From NCBI GenBank assembly GCA_020430775.1, contig JAGQJE010000288.1, positions 1 to 41,329 of the forward strand: DNA of 41,329 bases, given 5' to 3'. The stretch comes from Myxococcales bacterium. Lineage in GTDB: Bacteria > Myxococcota_A > Polyangia > Polyangiales > Houyiibacteriaceae. Position 1 is the first letter of the stretch, and each line of letters starts with the position of its first letter. The notes beneath the pieces were generated by a model. That model was given only the letters and a program-made list of their open reading frames with translations. It had not been told where the DNA came from and searched no databases. Below are positions 8,087 to 17,687 of this stretch, piece by piece. Position numbers and translations under genes: made by a program.

Positions 8087-8272
8087 ATGGCTTCACATGG
8101 TGGACCGCGGGTGTACCGCTCCCTCGCCGAGTTCGAGCGCCAGGAGCTCCAGCCCTACAAGAAGCTCGGCTGGTCGCTCGACGACCTGTACGCGGACGCG
8201 GCGTTCAACCCGGGCGAGGACGACTCCCTCCGCGACGACGAACCCGCGGAGCTCGACTTCGACTTCGGCTGA
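8087..8272 (+). CDS. small acidic cytoplasmic protein, unknown function
   Basis: A 61-residue product I do not recognise. ATG 8087 has a good AGGAG ribosome site 7 nt upstream, which decides the start; the upstream in-frame extension is Arg/Cys-rich and non-coding in character. The N-terminal half is mixed-charge and probably helical (YRSLAEFERQELQPYKKLGWSLDDLYADAA); the C-terminal half is strongly acidic (FNPGEDDSLRDDEPAELDFDFG). No signal peptide, membrane segment or cysteine. A probable intrinsic terminator (8308-8343) separates it from parA, so it is likely transcribed alone. The acidic tail could mediate a protein-protein contact. A link to ParAB is suggested only by position. Confidence 0.65.
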   Translation: MASHGGPRVYRSLAEFERQELQPYKKLGWSLDDLYADAAFNPGEDDSLRDDEPAELDFDFG

Positions 8273-8307
8273 CGGCCGCTTCCGGAGCCGCCAGTCGCCA
8301 CGAGCGC

Positions 8308-8343
8308 CGCGGACGCGATCACGGCGAGCCGCGCGCTTTTTTT
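8308..8343 (+). terminator. probable intrinsic terminator between the 8087 gene and parA
   Basis: Bulged hairpin: CGCGG (8308-8312) pairs with CCGCG (8329-8333), and inner CGC (8314-8316) with GCG (8324-8326), around a 7-nt loop. Three bases later comes a run of seven T (8337-8343), one of only two such T-runs in the window. Confidence 0.5.
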
Positions 8344-8363
8344 GCCAGACTACTGAACAGAAA

Positions 8364-8392
8364 TTGCTTCCTCGCGCGGCCGCTGATAGAGA
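8364..8392 (+). promoter_or_regulatory. candidate promoter of parAB
   Basis: TTGCTT (8364-8369), 17-nt spacer, TAGAGA (8387-8392), with TG one base before the -10 (extended -10 form). The predicted start of transcription is within a few bases of the parA ATG (8402), so the mRNA could be nearly leaderless. This fits the absence of a clear Shine-Dalgarno before parA. Matches to consensus are modest. Confidence 0.35.
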
Positions 8393-8401
8393 CTCGACAC
8401 G

Positions 8402-9172
8402 ATGGGTCGAGTGGTCGCGGTCGCAAACCAAAAGGGCGGGGTCGGCAAGACGACGACCGCGGTGAACCTCGGCGCGAGCCTCGCCGTGGCGGAGCAGCGC
8501 GTCTTGCTGATCGACCTCGATCCGCAGGGGAACGCGTCGACCGGCGTCGGCGTCGAGCCGGGCGAGATCACCCGCGGCGCCTATGAGCTGCTCCTGCACG
8601 AGGCGCGACCCGCCGACCTGGCCGGGCCGAGCTCGATGCCGAACCTCGACGTCGTCGGGTCGACCCTCGACCTGGCGGCGATCGAGCCGGAGCTCGTGGA
8701 CGCCCCCGACCGCGCGACCCGCCTCCGGGACGCGCTCGCGGACGTCCGCGACGCCTACGACTTCATCGTCATCGACTGCCCGCCATCGCTCGGGACGCTG
8801 ACGATCAACGCGCTCACCGCGGCGGACCTCGTGCTCGTGCCGCTCCAGTGCGAGTACTACGCGCTCGAGGGGCTCTCGCAGCTCGTCGGCACCATCGAGC
8901 GCGTCCGGAACGGTCTGAACCCGTCGCTCCGCATCCACGGCGTCTTGCTGACGATGTTCGACCGCCGCAACAACCTCGCGCGCGAGGTGGCCGCCGAGGT
9001 CCGGCGCCACTTCCACGTCTATGACACGGTCATCCCGCGGAACGTGCGCCTCGCGGAGGCGCCGTCCTACGGCAAGCCGGTGGTGCTGTACGACGCCGCC
9101 TCCCGCGGCTCGTACGGCTACTTGAACCTCGCCCGCGAGTTCCTCGAGGGCCTGCCGGAGGTGGCCGCCTGA
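8402..9172 (+). CDS. parA: chromosome-partitioning ATPase ParA (Soj)
   Basis: MinD/ParA-class P-loop ATPase that binds DNA non-specifically as an ATP dimer and, with ParB bound at parS, drives segregation of newly replicated origins. The 256-residue protein has the deviant Walker A KGGVGKTTT (about 11-19), the A' motif LIDLDPQGN, Walker B FIVIDCPPS, and the C-terminal nucleotide-contact region VIPRNVRLAEAPSYGKPV. The signature Lys of KGGVGKT is present. Length is that of the chromosomal Soj type, with no N-terminal HTH, unlike many plasmid ParAs. The stop codon overlaps the parB start by one base (TGATG, 9170-9174), so the two are translationally coupled. No canonical parS was seen in the window. 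Chromosomal parAB usually lies near the replication origin, but other origin genes (dnaA, gidB, mnmE) are not present here. Confidence 0.97.
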   Translation: MGRVVAVANQKGGVGKTTTAVNLGASLAVAEQRVLLIDLDPQGNASTGVGVEPGEITRGAYELLLHEARPADLAGPSSMPNLDVVGSTLDLAAIEPELVDAPDRATRLRDALADVRDAYDFIVIDCPPSLGTLTINALTAADLVLVPLQCEYYALEGLSQLVGTIERVRNGLNPSLRIHGVLLTMFDRRNNLAREVAAEVRRHFHVYDTVIPRNVRLAEAPSYGKPVVLYDAASRGSYGYLNLAREFLEGLPEVAA

Positions 9173-10065
9173 TGTCCATTCAAGCCGGAACGAACGACGC
9201 CCGAACCCTCGGCCAGAAGCGCCGCCTCGGCCGCGGCCTCGACGGCATGCTCCCGGCCGCGCCGGCGCCGACCGAGCCCAAGGCGAGCGCCACCGCCTAC
9301 CTCGAAGAGCTCGCGCCGAACCGCAAGCAGCCACGCCAGCGCTTCGACGAGGCGAGCCTCCGCGAGCTGGCCGACTCGATCCGCGCCCACGGCGTGCTCG
9401 AGCCGATCCTCGTGCGGAAGCTCGGCCCGAGCCGCTATGAGATCATCGCCGGCGAGCGCCGGTGGCGCGCCGCGCAGCTCGCCGGCCTCAAGGAGCTGCC
9501 CATCTACGTGCGCGACCTCGACGAGGCGAAGGCCTTCGAGGCCTCCATCGTCGAGAACCTCCAGCGCGAAGACCTGAACCCCATCGAGGCGGCGCGCGCG
9601 TTCGAGCGGCTCATCAACGAGTTCGACCACACCCAAGAGAGCCTCGCCGAGCGCATCGGCAAGAGCCGCTCGACGATCACCAACGCGCTGCGGCTGCTCA
9701 AGCTCCCGGAGCCGGTGCTCGCGCTGCTGGAGGATGGGGCGCTGAGCGAGGGGCACGGGCGCGCCCTGCTCCAAGCGCCGACGCCCGAGTCCGTCGAGAA
9801 GATCGCCCGCAAGGTCGTCGCCGACAAGCTGAGCGTGCGCGACACCGAGCGGCTCGCGCGCTTCGCCGCGCTCGGCGAGGCGGCGAGCGAGGCCCCGAGG
9901 CGGCAGAAGAGCGCCAACGTGAAGGACCTAGAGCGGCGCCTGTCGTATGCGCTCGGCTCGCGGGTCCGCGTCGAGGAGAGCGCGACCGAGGGCAAGGGCA
10001 AGGTCGTCGTCCGGTACACGAGCCTCGAAGAGCTCGACAAGATCGTCAAGCACTTCACCGCCTGA
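9172..10065 (+). CDS. parB: chromosome-partitioning protein ParB (Spo0J), CTPase
   Basis: Binds parS near the origin, spreads on DNA as a CTP-dependent clamp, and stimulates ParA ATPase. The 297 residues contain, in order: the basic N-terminal ParA-activating peptide KRRLGRGLDGML (about 16-27); the ParB/sulfiredoxin N-domain with CTP-binding GERRWRA (94-100) and ENLQREDLNPIEA (128-140); the helix-turn-helix DNA-binding segment QESLAERIGKSRSTITNALR (155-174); and a C-terminal dimerisation domain ending RYTSLEELDKIVKHF. A Pro/Ala linker separates the N-terminal peptide from the N-domain. It is coupled to parA by a 1-nt overlap and converges with folD 41 nt downstream. Confidence 0.97.
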   Translation: MSIQAGTNDARTLGQKRRLGRGLDGMLPAAPAPTEPKASATAYLEELAPNRKQPRQRFDEASLRELADSIRAHGVLEPILVRKLGPSRYEIIAGERRWRAAQLAGLKELPIYVRDLDEAKAFEASIVENLQREDLNPIEAARAFERLINEFDHTQESLAERIGKSRSTITNALRLLKLPEPVLALLEDGALSEGHGRALLQAPTPESVEKIARKVVADKLSVRDTERLARFAALGEAASEAPRRQKSANVKDLERRLSYALGSRVRVEESATEGKGKVVVRYTSLEELDKIVKHFTA

Positions 10066-10082
10066 GCCGGGGCGCCGTCGCG

Positions 10083-10098
10083 CGGCGGCGTGCCGCCG
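10083..10098. terminator. hairpin between convergent parB and folD
   Basis: CGGCGG (10083-10088), loop CGTG, CCGCCG (10093-10098), in the 41-nt gap between the parB and folD stop codons. The symmetrical stem could stop transcription from both sides, but there is no T-tract on either strand, so it may only stabilise mRNA ends. Confidence 0.35.
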
Positions 10099-10106
10099 GC
10101 ACCGCG

Positions 10107-11509
<1,403 letters not shown>

Positions 11510-11565
11510 TGAAGTCGGCCGCGCAAGCCGTGGCCGCGCGCCGGCTTGGGGCGGCCGCGCTGCCG

Positions 11566-12927
11566 CTACGGTCGCGGCTGCCGGCGCACGAGGCTCGCGC
11601 CGAACGCCGCCACGGCGATCGACCCGAGGACGAGCGCGCCCCAGAGCAGCCACGTCTTCCAGTCGCGCGGCGGGGGCTCCGTCGGCGCAGGGGCCCGCGC
11701 GGCGACCTGATGCGCCTCACCGAGCGTGGCCATCGCCGGTTGCCACGACGGTCCACGGCGCGCGCGCATGGCGTCGACCAACTGCGCGACGGGAGCGTCG
11801 GCGCGAGGGGATCGCGGGCTGCCCGCGACGAGCGTGTAGGGCGGCGCGCCGCTGGCGACGAAGACGAGGACCTCGGGCTGGTACCCGAGGCGCAGCGTGA
11901 CGGCGCCCGCGGGGGTGCTCGAGGACAGACGCCAGTACCGGTCCCGGACCACGGTCGGGAGCGAACGCGGCGCCGAGCGCTCCTCCGCGCCGCCGCCGTC
12001 GACCTGGAACGCCACCCACGGCCCGGCGCGCGGGCGCCACGGCGCGTCGAGCGCGTCGCGGCTCTCGAGCGTCCACTCCCCGGCGGCGTTGCCGGCGACC
12101 TCGACGTCTACGCGCGCCACGGGGAACCGGCCGTCGAGGGCGAGCTCGTAGGTGGCACCCTCCGCGTCGCTCGAGGGTCGGCCGCGCAGGCGCTCCCACT
12201 GCCAGTCGGCTTCGGCGACGGGCGTCACGACCTCGGCGACGACGCCGGTGAGCGGAAGGGCGTCGGTGGGCCGCAGCGGCAACAACCGCAGGTAACGCGC
12301 CGCCCCGTCGAGCGGGACGCGGCCTTGCCGCAGGTGCTGGCCGTCGCGCGTCAGCGCCAGGACCTGCACGCGGGGCTGCACCGTGCGCCACTGCCGCAGG
12401 TCGTCGCTGCCCTCGACCCGATACAGGGCGTCGAACGCGGGCGCCTGCTCCGGCCACTCGAGGCGGAGCGCGACGACGCGGCCACGCACCTGGCTGGCGT
12501 CGACCAGCCAGGCGTTCGCCGGCGCGCCGACCGTGTCGTCCCCATGCGCCGCGACGTGGGTCTCGACGCGGCGCACCCGCCCGTCGGCGTCACGCTCGCT
12601 GATCAGCGTGACGTCGCTCGCGCCCGCGGCCGGTCCCCGCGGCAGCGGAAACCACGGCACCGCGACCTGCGCCGGCGCCTGCGCGAGCGGCTGCTCGGGC
12701 GATGAGATGACCGCCGGCACGGAGGCGCCGGCGGCGTCCCACACGTCGACGTCGCCGAGCGAGGGCAGCGTCGCCGCGCGGTACACGTCGCGATCGAGCA
12801 CCACGCGGTAGACGCCCGCGTCCGGCACCGAGAGCTCGAGCGGCCACCCGGTCGCGTGCGGGCGCGGGGGCGAGGCGAGCGCGAGCGCCGGCGACGACGC
12901 GAGCAGCACCGAGAGCAGCCGCTTCAT
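11566..12927 (-). CDS. DUF3999 family exported membrane-anchored protein
   Basis: A 453-residue product. The signal peptide (MKRLLSVLLASSPALALAS) is followed by a large extracytoplasmic beta-rich region. That region has pieces typical of this family: PLELSVPDAGVYRVVLDRDVYRA near the N-terminus, WFPLP, LRLEWPEQAP, and WRLSSSTPAGAVTLRLGYQPE followed by a phrase ending in PPYTLVAGS. A C-terminal transmembrane helix (TWLLWGALVLGSIAVAAFGASLV) and a short basic tail end the protein. The family has no established activity. Its ATG overlaps the stop of the upstream DUF2339 gene (ATGA, 12924-12927), so the two are translationally coupled. DUF2339 and DUF3999 proteins are commonly encoded side by side, consistent with a shared envelope role. 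The single C-terminal anchor suggests that the soluble part sits in the periplasm against the multi-span partner. Confidence 0.85.
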   Translation of the reverse strand: MKRLLSVLLASSPALALASPPRPHATGWPLELSVPDAGVYRVVLDRDVYRAATLPSLGDVDVWDAAGASVPAVISSPEQPLAQAPAQVAVPWFPLPRGPAAGASDVTLISERDADGRVRRVETHVAAHGDDTVGAPANAWLVDASQVRGRVVALRLEWPEQAPAFDALYRVEGSDDLRQWRTVQPRVQVLALTRDGQHLRQGRVPLDGAARYLRLLPLRPTDALPLTGVVAEVVTPVAEADWQWERLRGRPSSDAEGATYELALDGRFPVARVDVEVAGNAAGEWTLESRDALDAPWRPRAGPWVAFQVDGGGAEERSAPRSLPTVVRDRYWRLSSSTPAGAVTLRLGYQPEVLVFVASGAPPYTLVAGSPRSPRADAPVAQLVDAMRARRGPSWQPAMATLGEAHQVAARAPAPTEPPPRDWKTWLLWGALVLGSIAVAAFGASLVRRQPRP

Positions 12928-15719
12928 GGCTCGGCCGGCGCGGCGCCCGATGCTTGGCGCGGGGGCGCGGGGGCGATGTAACCGATCACGCTGCACAACA
13001 GACCGTACGCGATGAACGAGCCGATGCCGAGGAGGTTCCCGAGGTGCTGGCGGTCGACGAGCACGAGCTTGGCGAGCACGACGGCCATCAGCGCGGCCCC
13101 GCCGAGCCAGAGCGCGCGCTGGCGCCTGCGCGAGCCGGCGATCCACGCGGCGACGCCGAGGACGCTCCACACCACGGTCAGGCTCGTGTGCGCGAGGCTC
13201 GACGGCATCATGCTGTGCGCAGTCCACGGCACGCCGCCCCAGTGGTGCACCGTCCGCAGCGTCATCGCCGTTACCAGCGCGAACGCTGCGGCGCTAAGCA
13301 CGGCGACGAGCGCTCGCTGGGTCGACGCGGCCGACGGCGAAGCGCGTACGCGCAGCGCGAACAGGGCGAGCGCGGCCCACTGCGCGAGGGCGAGCGGGTT
13401 GAGCAGCGGCACCCACGGCAGCGGCGCGGCGGCGCCGGGCTGCCACAAGGCGACCCACCAGCCGATCGCGATGACGGTCACGAGGCAGGCGGGCAGGGCC
13501 GCGCGGAACACGTCGAAGCGCCCGCCGAGCGGCGCCGCGAGCCACGACCAGCGGAAGTGCGCGACCGCGAGCGCGCCGAGCCAGGGCGCCGCGGTGAGGG
13601 CGAGCTCCCAGCCCTGGCCGAGATCGAGGCGCGCGGCGGCCCACCCCCCGAGCAGCCCGAGCGCCGTCGGCCACACGAGCCACCACGCGCAGAACACCCA
13701 ACCCACGGGCCGCTCCCCGCCGGCGCGCAGCGCCCAGAGGCTGCGGACGCCGAGCGCGGCGAAGGCGGGCCAGGCCAAGAGCCCGGCGCCGGCGAAGGGC
13801 TGCCCGTGCGCGTCGGCCTGCCAGAACGCGATCGGGATGGCGACGGCGACCGCGCCGAGCGTCGTCATCACGAGCGCCGAGGCGCCGCGCCGCCGGTGCG
13901 CCTCTGCCGCGAGCCACCCGGTGACCGCCGCGCACGCGAGCAGCACGTCGGCCTGTGAGGTCGGCGCGACGAAGCGCTCCACCTCGTGCACCGCGTTGCC
14001 GCACCACCACGCGAGCCCCCAGACGTACGCGACCAGGGCCATGCCGCGCCGGCCGGCGTCACGGTAGACCCAGGCGGTGGCGAACGCGCCGAGCGCGAGG
14101 AGCAGCGCGCCCATGAAGGTCGGGTTGGCGACGGCCTGCGCGTCCGCTCGCGACCCGGTCAGGCCGATGACGAGCGCGCCCGCGGCGAGGAGCTGCAGCG
14201 CGACGCCGCTCGAGCGCTGCAGGCGGCTCTCCCGCTGGGTGCCGAGCCACACGAGGCCCGCGCCTTCGAGCGCGAACACGCTCGCCGTCGCACGCGCCGA
14301 GAGCGCGAGCGGCACGGCGAGCGTCGCGAACCCCACGGCGAGCAGCGCGTGACCCTGACCGAGCACGGCGTACCGCGGGCGGCGCACGAGCGCCCAGGCG
14401 AGGAGCGCGTAGAGGGTCGCGAGCCCGAGCGCGCAGAACGCGAGCGGCAGCCGCGCGCCGTCGAGCAACGCCGCCTGCAGCGAGAAGGCGACGAGCGGGG
14501 TGCCGAAGAGCAGGCACCCGTCGACCCGGTCGCCCTGCGCGGCAGGGCGCTGGCGGGCGTAGAGGATGGGGACGAGCAGGTAAAAGGCGAAGAACAGCGC
14601 GAGGAAGGGCTGCGCGCTGGCGTACTTGTCGGGCTCGTACTGCAGGACGCCCCACGCCGTACCGATGGCGAACGTGAAGACGAAGCCGAGGAGGTTGAGC
14701 GCGCGCCACGGGCGGACCCAGGCGATCGCGAACACGCCCGCGTTCAGCAGCGCGTAATACGAGAAGAGCGCGACGTGGTTCGCGGCGCCGGTCGAGAGCC
14801 AGATGGGGGCCATGAAGCCGGCGAGCACGCCGAGGACGGCGAGCGCGCTCGAGTCCTGCAAGACGGCGAGCAGGCAGAGCCCGACGACGAGCGTGATGGA
14901 GAGCCCGAACGCAGCCGACGCGGGGATGAGCGCGTAGAGCTTGAACGCGGCGAACACCGTGAGGAGCAGGACGCCGACGGCCGCGCCCTGCACCGGCAGC
15001 GCGAAGCTCCGGTGGCGCTCGCGGCGGCGCCAGGCGAACACGAGCGCCGCGAGCGCCGCGGCGACGACCGCCGTGAGACGCAGCTCGATCGGAAAGCGCA
15101 GCCAGCCCTCATCGCTCGCGTATCGGAGGAGCGCGGCGACGCCGGCGAGGAGCACGAGCATGCCGATCTTCACCGGGACGTTGCCCTCGGTGAGCCAGCG
15201 CTTGACCGCGTGGGCGGCGCCCTGCCCCGCGGCGGGCCGTCTGGGCGGCGCCGGCGCGGGCGGGGACGTGGGCGCCGGCGGGGCGGCGTCGCCGATGGAC
15301 GGCACCGGCGGCGAGGGAGCGGGGTCCCACGGAACGGAGCGCGCGGGCGCGGGCGCCGACGCCGGGCGGGCGGCGGCCGAGGTGGGTGGCGCAGGCGTGG
15401 GGCCGGAGTCGAAGGCCGTCCGTCGCAGCGCGGGATCGAACGTGGCGGGCGGGGCACCGCTCGGAGGCGCGGCCATGGCGGGCGGACGCACGCGCTCCGA
15501 TCCGTGGGGCGCCCCGACCTTCGCCGGCCGCGGGGCGTCGCGGGCCTGCCGGGCCGGGGTCGCGGAGGCCGGGGCCTGCCCGCTCAGGCGCGCCACGTCC
15601 GCTTCGAGGCGAGCGACCCGACCCCGCAGCGCGACGATGAGCGCCACGCAGACGAGCAGGAGCGGTCCGACGACGCACACCAGCGACAAGACCGCCACTA
15701 CGGACAGCAACGCCTCCAT
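12924..15719 (-). CDS. DUF2339 family large polytopic membrane protein
   Basis: A 931-residue inner-membrane protein of unknown activity. ATG 15719 has a strong GAGGAGG ribosome site, which decides the start. It opens with a transmembrane helix and a short coiled region (LRGRVARLEADVARLSGQ). About 130 residues of Pro/Ala-rich linker follow (about 65-195), then some twenty-five or more hydrophobic segments from the conserved NVPVKIGMLVLLAGVAALLRYASDEGW onward. LDLGQGWELALTAAPWLGALAV and LVDRQHLGNLLGIGSFIAYG near the C-terminus are also typical of the family. The N-terminal helix, coiled segment, linker and membrane block are the usual domain order. It is coupled to the DUF3999 gene by an ATGA overlap and is divergent from the peroxidase gene at 15896. 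The high span number suggests a transporter-like or envelope-assembly role, but none is demonstrated. Confidence 0.88.
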   Translation of the reverse strand: MEALLSVVAVLSLVCVVGPLLLVCVALIVALRGRVARLEADVARLSGQAPASATPARQARDAPRPAKVGAPHGSERVRPPAMAAPPSGAPPATFDPALRRTAFDSGPTPAPPTSAAARPASAPAPARSVPWDPAPSPPVPSIGDAAPPAPTSPPAPAPPRRPAAGQGAAHAVKRWLTEGNVPVKIGMLVLLAGVAALLRYASDEGWLRFPIELRLTAVVAAALAALVFAWRRRERHRSFALPVQGAAVGVLLLTVFAAFKLYALIPASAAFGLSITLVVGLCLLAVLQDSSALAVLGVLAGFMAPIWLSTGAANHVALFSYYALLNAGVFAIAWVRPWRALNLLGFVFTFAIGTAWGVLQYEPDKYASAQPFLALFFAFYLLVPILYARQRPAAQGDRVDGCLLFGTPLVAFSLQAALLDGARLPLAFCALGLATLYALLAWALVRRPRYAVLGQGHALLAVGFATLAVPLALSARATASVFALEGAGLVWLGTQRESRLQRSSGVALQLLAAGALVIGLTGSRADAQAVANPTFMGALLLALGAFATAWVYRDAGRRGMALVAYVWGLAWWCGNAVHEVERFVAPTSQADVLLACAAVTGWLAAEAHRRRGASALVMTTLGAVAVAIPIAFWQADAHGQPFAGAGLLAWPAFAALGVRSLWALRAGGERPVGWVFCAWWLVWPTALGLLGGWAAARLDLGQGWELALTAAPWLGALAVAHFRWSWLAAPLGGRFDVFRAALPACLVTVIAIGWWVALWQPGAAAPLPWVPLLNPLALAQWAALALFALRVRASPSAASTQRALVAVLSAAAFALVTAMTLRTVHHWGGVPWTAHSMMPSSLAHTSLTVVWSVLGVAAWIAGSRRRQRALWLGGAALMAVVLAKLVLVDRQHLGNLLGIGSFIAYGLLCSVIGYIAPAPPRQASGAAPAEP

Positions 15720-15837
15720 CGCTGGCTCCTCCTCGGACGCACGCCCCCGCAACGCGCGAGAGGCGGAGGATAGCCCGGGCCCCGCGGCGGGTCGATTCGC
15801 CCCGCCCGCCCCGTGCATGTCGCGACCGAACCGATTC

Positions 15838-15867
15838 TTCAACGGGCCGCGCGGGCCCTGCTATGGT
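15838..15867 (+). promoter_or_regulatory. candidate promoter of the di-heme peroxidase gene
   Basis: TTCAAC (15838-15843), 18-nt spacer, TATGGT (15862-15867), about 28 nt before ATG 15896. Only partial consensus matches. It lies in the divergent gap shared with the DUF2339 gene. Confidence 0.3.
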
Positions 15868-15895
15868 CACCGCGATGCCCGGAGGGAATACAACG

Positions 15896-17149
15896 ATGCA
15901 ACGCTGCCACCGTGAGCTGCGCCTGATCCGCTTCTCGTTCGTCGCCGCGCTGGCCCTCGGCCTCGCGCTCGCGGCGGGCTGCTCGAAGAAGGAAGAGGCC
16001 ACACGGCCCGCCCAGCCGAAGCCGGCGGCGACCAAGCCGGTCGTCCAGGCGCCTGAGCCGGAGCCGCTCGAGCCCCTCCCGCTCGAGGTGCACGTCGACA
16101 AGGACAAGGTCCTCCTCGGTCGGCAGCTCTTCTTCGACACGGCGCTGTCCAAGGACGGCACCCTGTCGTGCACGAGCTGTCACCAGTTCGACCACGGCGG
16201 CGCCGACCCGCGCGTCGTCTCGCCCGGCGTCGGCGGCACGCAGGGCGCAGTCAACTCGCCGACCGTGTTGAACAGCGCGCTGAACTTCCGGCAGTTCTGG
16301 GACGGACGCGCGGCGAACCTCGACGAGCAGGCCCTCGGACCCGTCGAGAACCCGGTTGAGATGGCGACCACGTTCCCGGACGTCGTCCAGCGGCTCGAGA
16401 AGAAGCCGCAGTACGTCGCCGAGTTCGGCAAGCTCTACAAGGACGGCATCACGAAGACGAACATCGTCAACGCGATCGCCGAGTACGAGAAGTCCCTCAT
16501 CACGCCCTCGCGCTTCGACCGCTACCTGCGCGGCGACAAGGGAGCGCTCACCCCGCTCGAAAAGGAGGGGTACGAGACCTTCAAGAGCGTCGGCTGCACG
16601 AGCTGCCACGTCGGCCAGAACGTCGGCGGCACCATGTACCAGAAGATGGGCCTCGTCCGGGATTACTTCGAAGACCGCGGCCACGTCACCGAGGCGGACT
16701 ATGGGCGCTACAACGCCACGCACGTCGAGGCGGACAAGTTCTTCTTCAAGGTGCCGACCTTGCGCAACGTCGCGCTCACGGCGCCGTACTTCCACGACGG
16801 CAGCGCCAAGACCCTCGACCAGGCCGTGCGGACCATGGGGAAGTACCAGCTCGGCCGCGACCTGACAGACGAGCAGGTGAAGGCAATCGTCGCGTTCCTC
16901 GGCAGCCTGACCGGCGTGTTGCCGCCCTGGGCCAAGCAGGACGGGAGCTTCGGCGACGCGTTCAGCGCGGACGGCTCCACGCTGACGCTCCCCGTGGCGC
17001 CCGCGACGCCGCCCGCCACCGGCGAGACGGCGGGCGAGAAGGCCGTCGGCGAGAAGGCCGTCGGCGAAAAGGCCGCCGGCGACGACAGCGCGGGCGAGCA
17101 CGCGCCCCCGCCCGACGCGAAGGGCGCCGAGGGCACGCACGCGCCCTAA
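15896..17149 (+). CDS. di-heme cytochrome c peroxidase / MauG-like lipoprotein
   Basis: Exported c-type cytochrome that in this family reduces H2O2 using electrons from small cytochromes, or acts as a MauG-like oxidase. ATG 15896 is chosen because GGAGGG lies 9 nt upstream; two earlier ATGs (15863 region, 15875) lack it. The signal peptide ends in ALALGLALAAGC, lipid Cys at 29. A Pro-rich linker leads to LGRQLFFDTALSKDGTLSC and the first heme motif CTSCH (92-96). Conserved PTVLNSALNFRQFWDGRA follows, then the second heme motif CTSCH (234-238) and FKVPTLRNVALTAPYFHDGS, whose Tyr-Phe-His lies near the active site in the family. A repeated AVGEK tail (about 375-400) and acidic C-terminus extend it beyond the usual 330-350 residues. 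It is anchored to a membrane facing the periplasm. The DoxX-like gene follows after 11 nt. Peroxidase versus MauG-like activity cannot be separated by eye. Confidence 0.9.
   Translation: MQRCHRELRLIRFSFVAALALGLALAAGCSKKEEATRPAQPKPAATKPVVQAPEPEPLEPLPLEVHVDKDKVLLGRQLFFDTALSKDGTLSCTSCHQFDHGGADPRVVSPGVGGTQGAVNSPTVLNSALNFRQFWDGRAANLDEQALGPVENPVEMATTFPDVVQRLEKKPQYVAEFGKLYKDGITKTNIVNAIAEYEKSLITPSRFDRYLRGDKGALTPLEKEGYETFKSVGCTSCHVGQNVGGTMYQKMGLVRDYFEDRGHVTEADYGRYNATHVEADKFFFKVPTLRNVALTAPYFHDGSAKTLDQAVRTMGKYQLGRDLTDEQVKAIVAFLGSLTGVLPPWAKQDGSFGDAFSADGSTLTLPVAPATPPATGETAGEKAVGEKAVGEKAAGDDSAGEHAPPPDAKGAEGTHAP
17033..17077. repeat. 15-bp tandem repeat inside the peroxidase gene
   Basis: Three copies of GGCGAGAAGGCCGTC (17033, 17048, 17063; the last with two changes). 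It is in frame and encodes GEKAV/GEKAA near the C-terminus, probably a flexible tail that can vary in copy number without frameshift. Confidence 0.8.
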
Positions 17150-17160
17150 GCGAAGACGCG

Positions 17161-17616
17161 ATGCCGGCCGCGCGCGCGCTGAGCCACCTCAAGGCGCTGG
17201 TCGTCGTGGGGCTCGTCGCGCTGACGGGGACGATGGGGGTGATGCACTTCGTGCTCACCACGCCCTTCTCTCGCATCGTCCCGGGCTACCTCGCGGACGC
17301 CCGGGCCCTCGTCTACGTCAGCGGCGCGCTGCTCATCGCCGGCGCGGTGGGCCTGTGCTGGTCGCGCACGCGGCGCCTCGCGGCCGGGTGTCTGATGGTG
17401 CTCTTCGTGCTGCTCTTCCCGGCGAACCTCAACGAGGCGCTGCACGTCATCGAGCCGATGCCGGGGCTCGCGCCGCCGCGGTGGTTGCTGTGGCTGCGGC
17501 TGCCCTTTCAGCTCGTGCTCATCGGCTGCGCCTACTGGATCGCGAAGCGGCCCGCGGAGCCGTCTGCCCCCGACGAGGCCGCGGAGTACGCGACGCGAAG
17601 GGATCGCGAGCGCTGA
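17161..17616 (+). CDS. DoxX-like small membrane protein
   Basis: A 151-residue inner-membrane protein with four hydrophobic segments. It shows the DoxX-type pattern: a first helix followed by MGVMHFVLTTPFSRIVPGYLADARALVYVSGALLIAGAVGL, and later FPANLNEALHVI before the last helix. DoxX relatives are small quinone- or redox-associated membrane proteins (the name comes from a thiosulfate:quinone oxidoreductase subunit), but most members have no known activity. It starts 11 nt after the stop of the peroxidase gene and is probably co-transcribed with it, so a redox role beside the cytochrome is a reasonable guess. The C-terminal tail is hydrophilic and charged (EYATRRDRER). Confidence 0.8.
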   Translation: MPAARALSHLKALVVVGLVALTGTMGVMHFVLTTPFSRIVPGYLADARALVYVSGALLIAGAVGLCWSRTRRLAAGCLMVLFVLLFPANLNEALHVIEPMPGLAPPRWLLWLRLPFQLVLIGCAYWIAKRPAEPSAPDEAAEYATRRDRER

Positions 17617-17687
17617 CGCCACATCATGCGCCCAACGCCCGCAAACGGTGGCATGCTCGCGGCGAATCCCGACCAGGAGATCGTACG

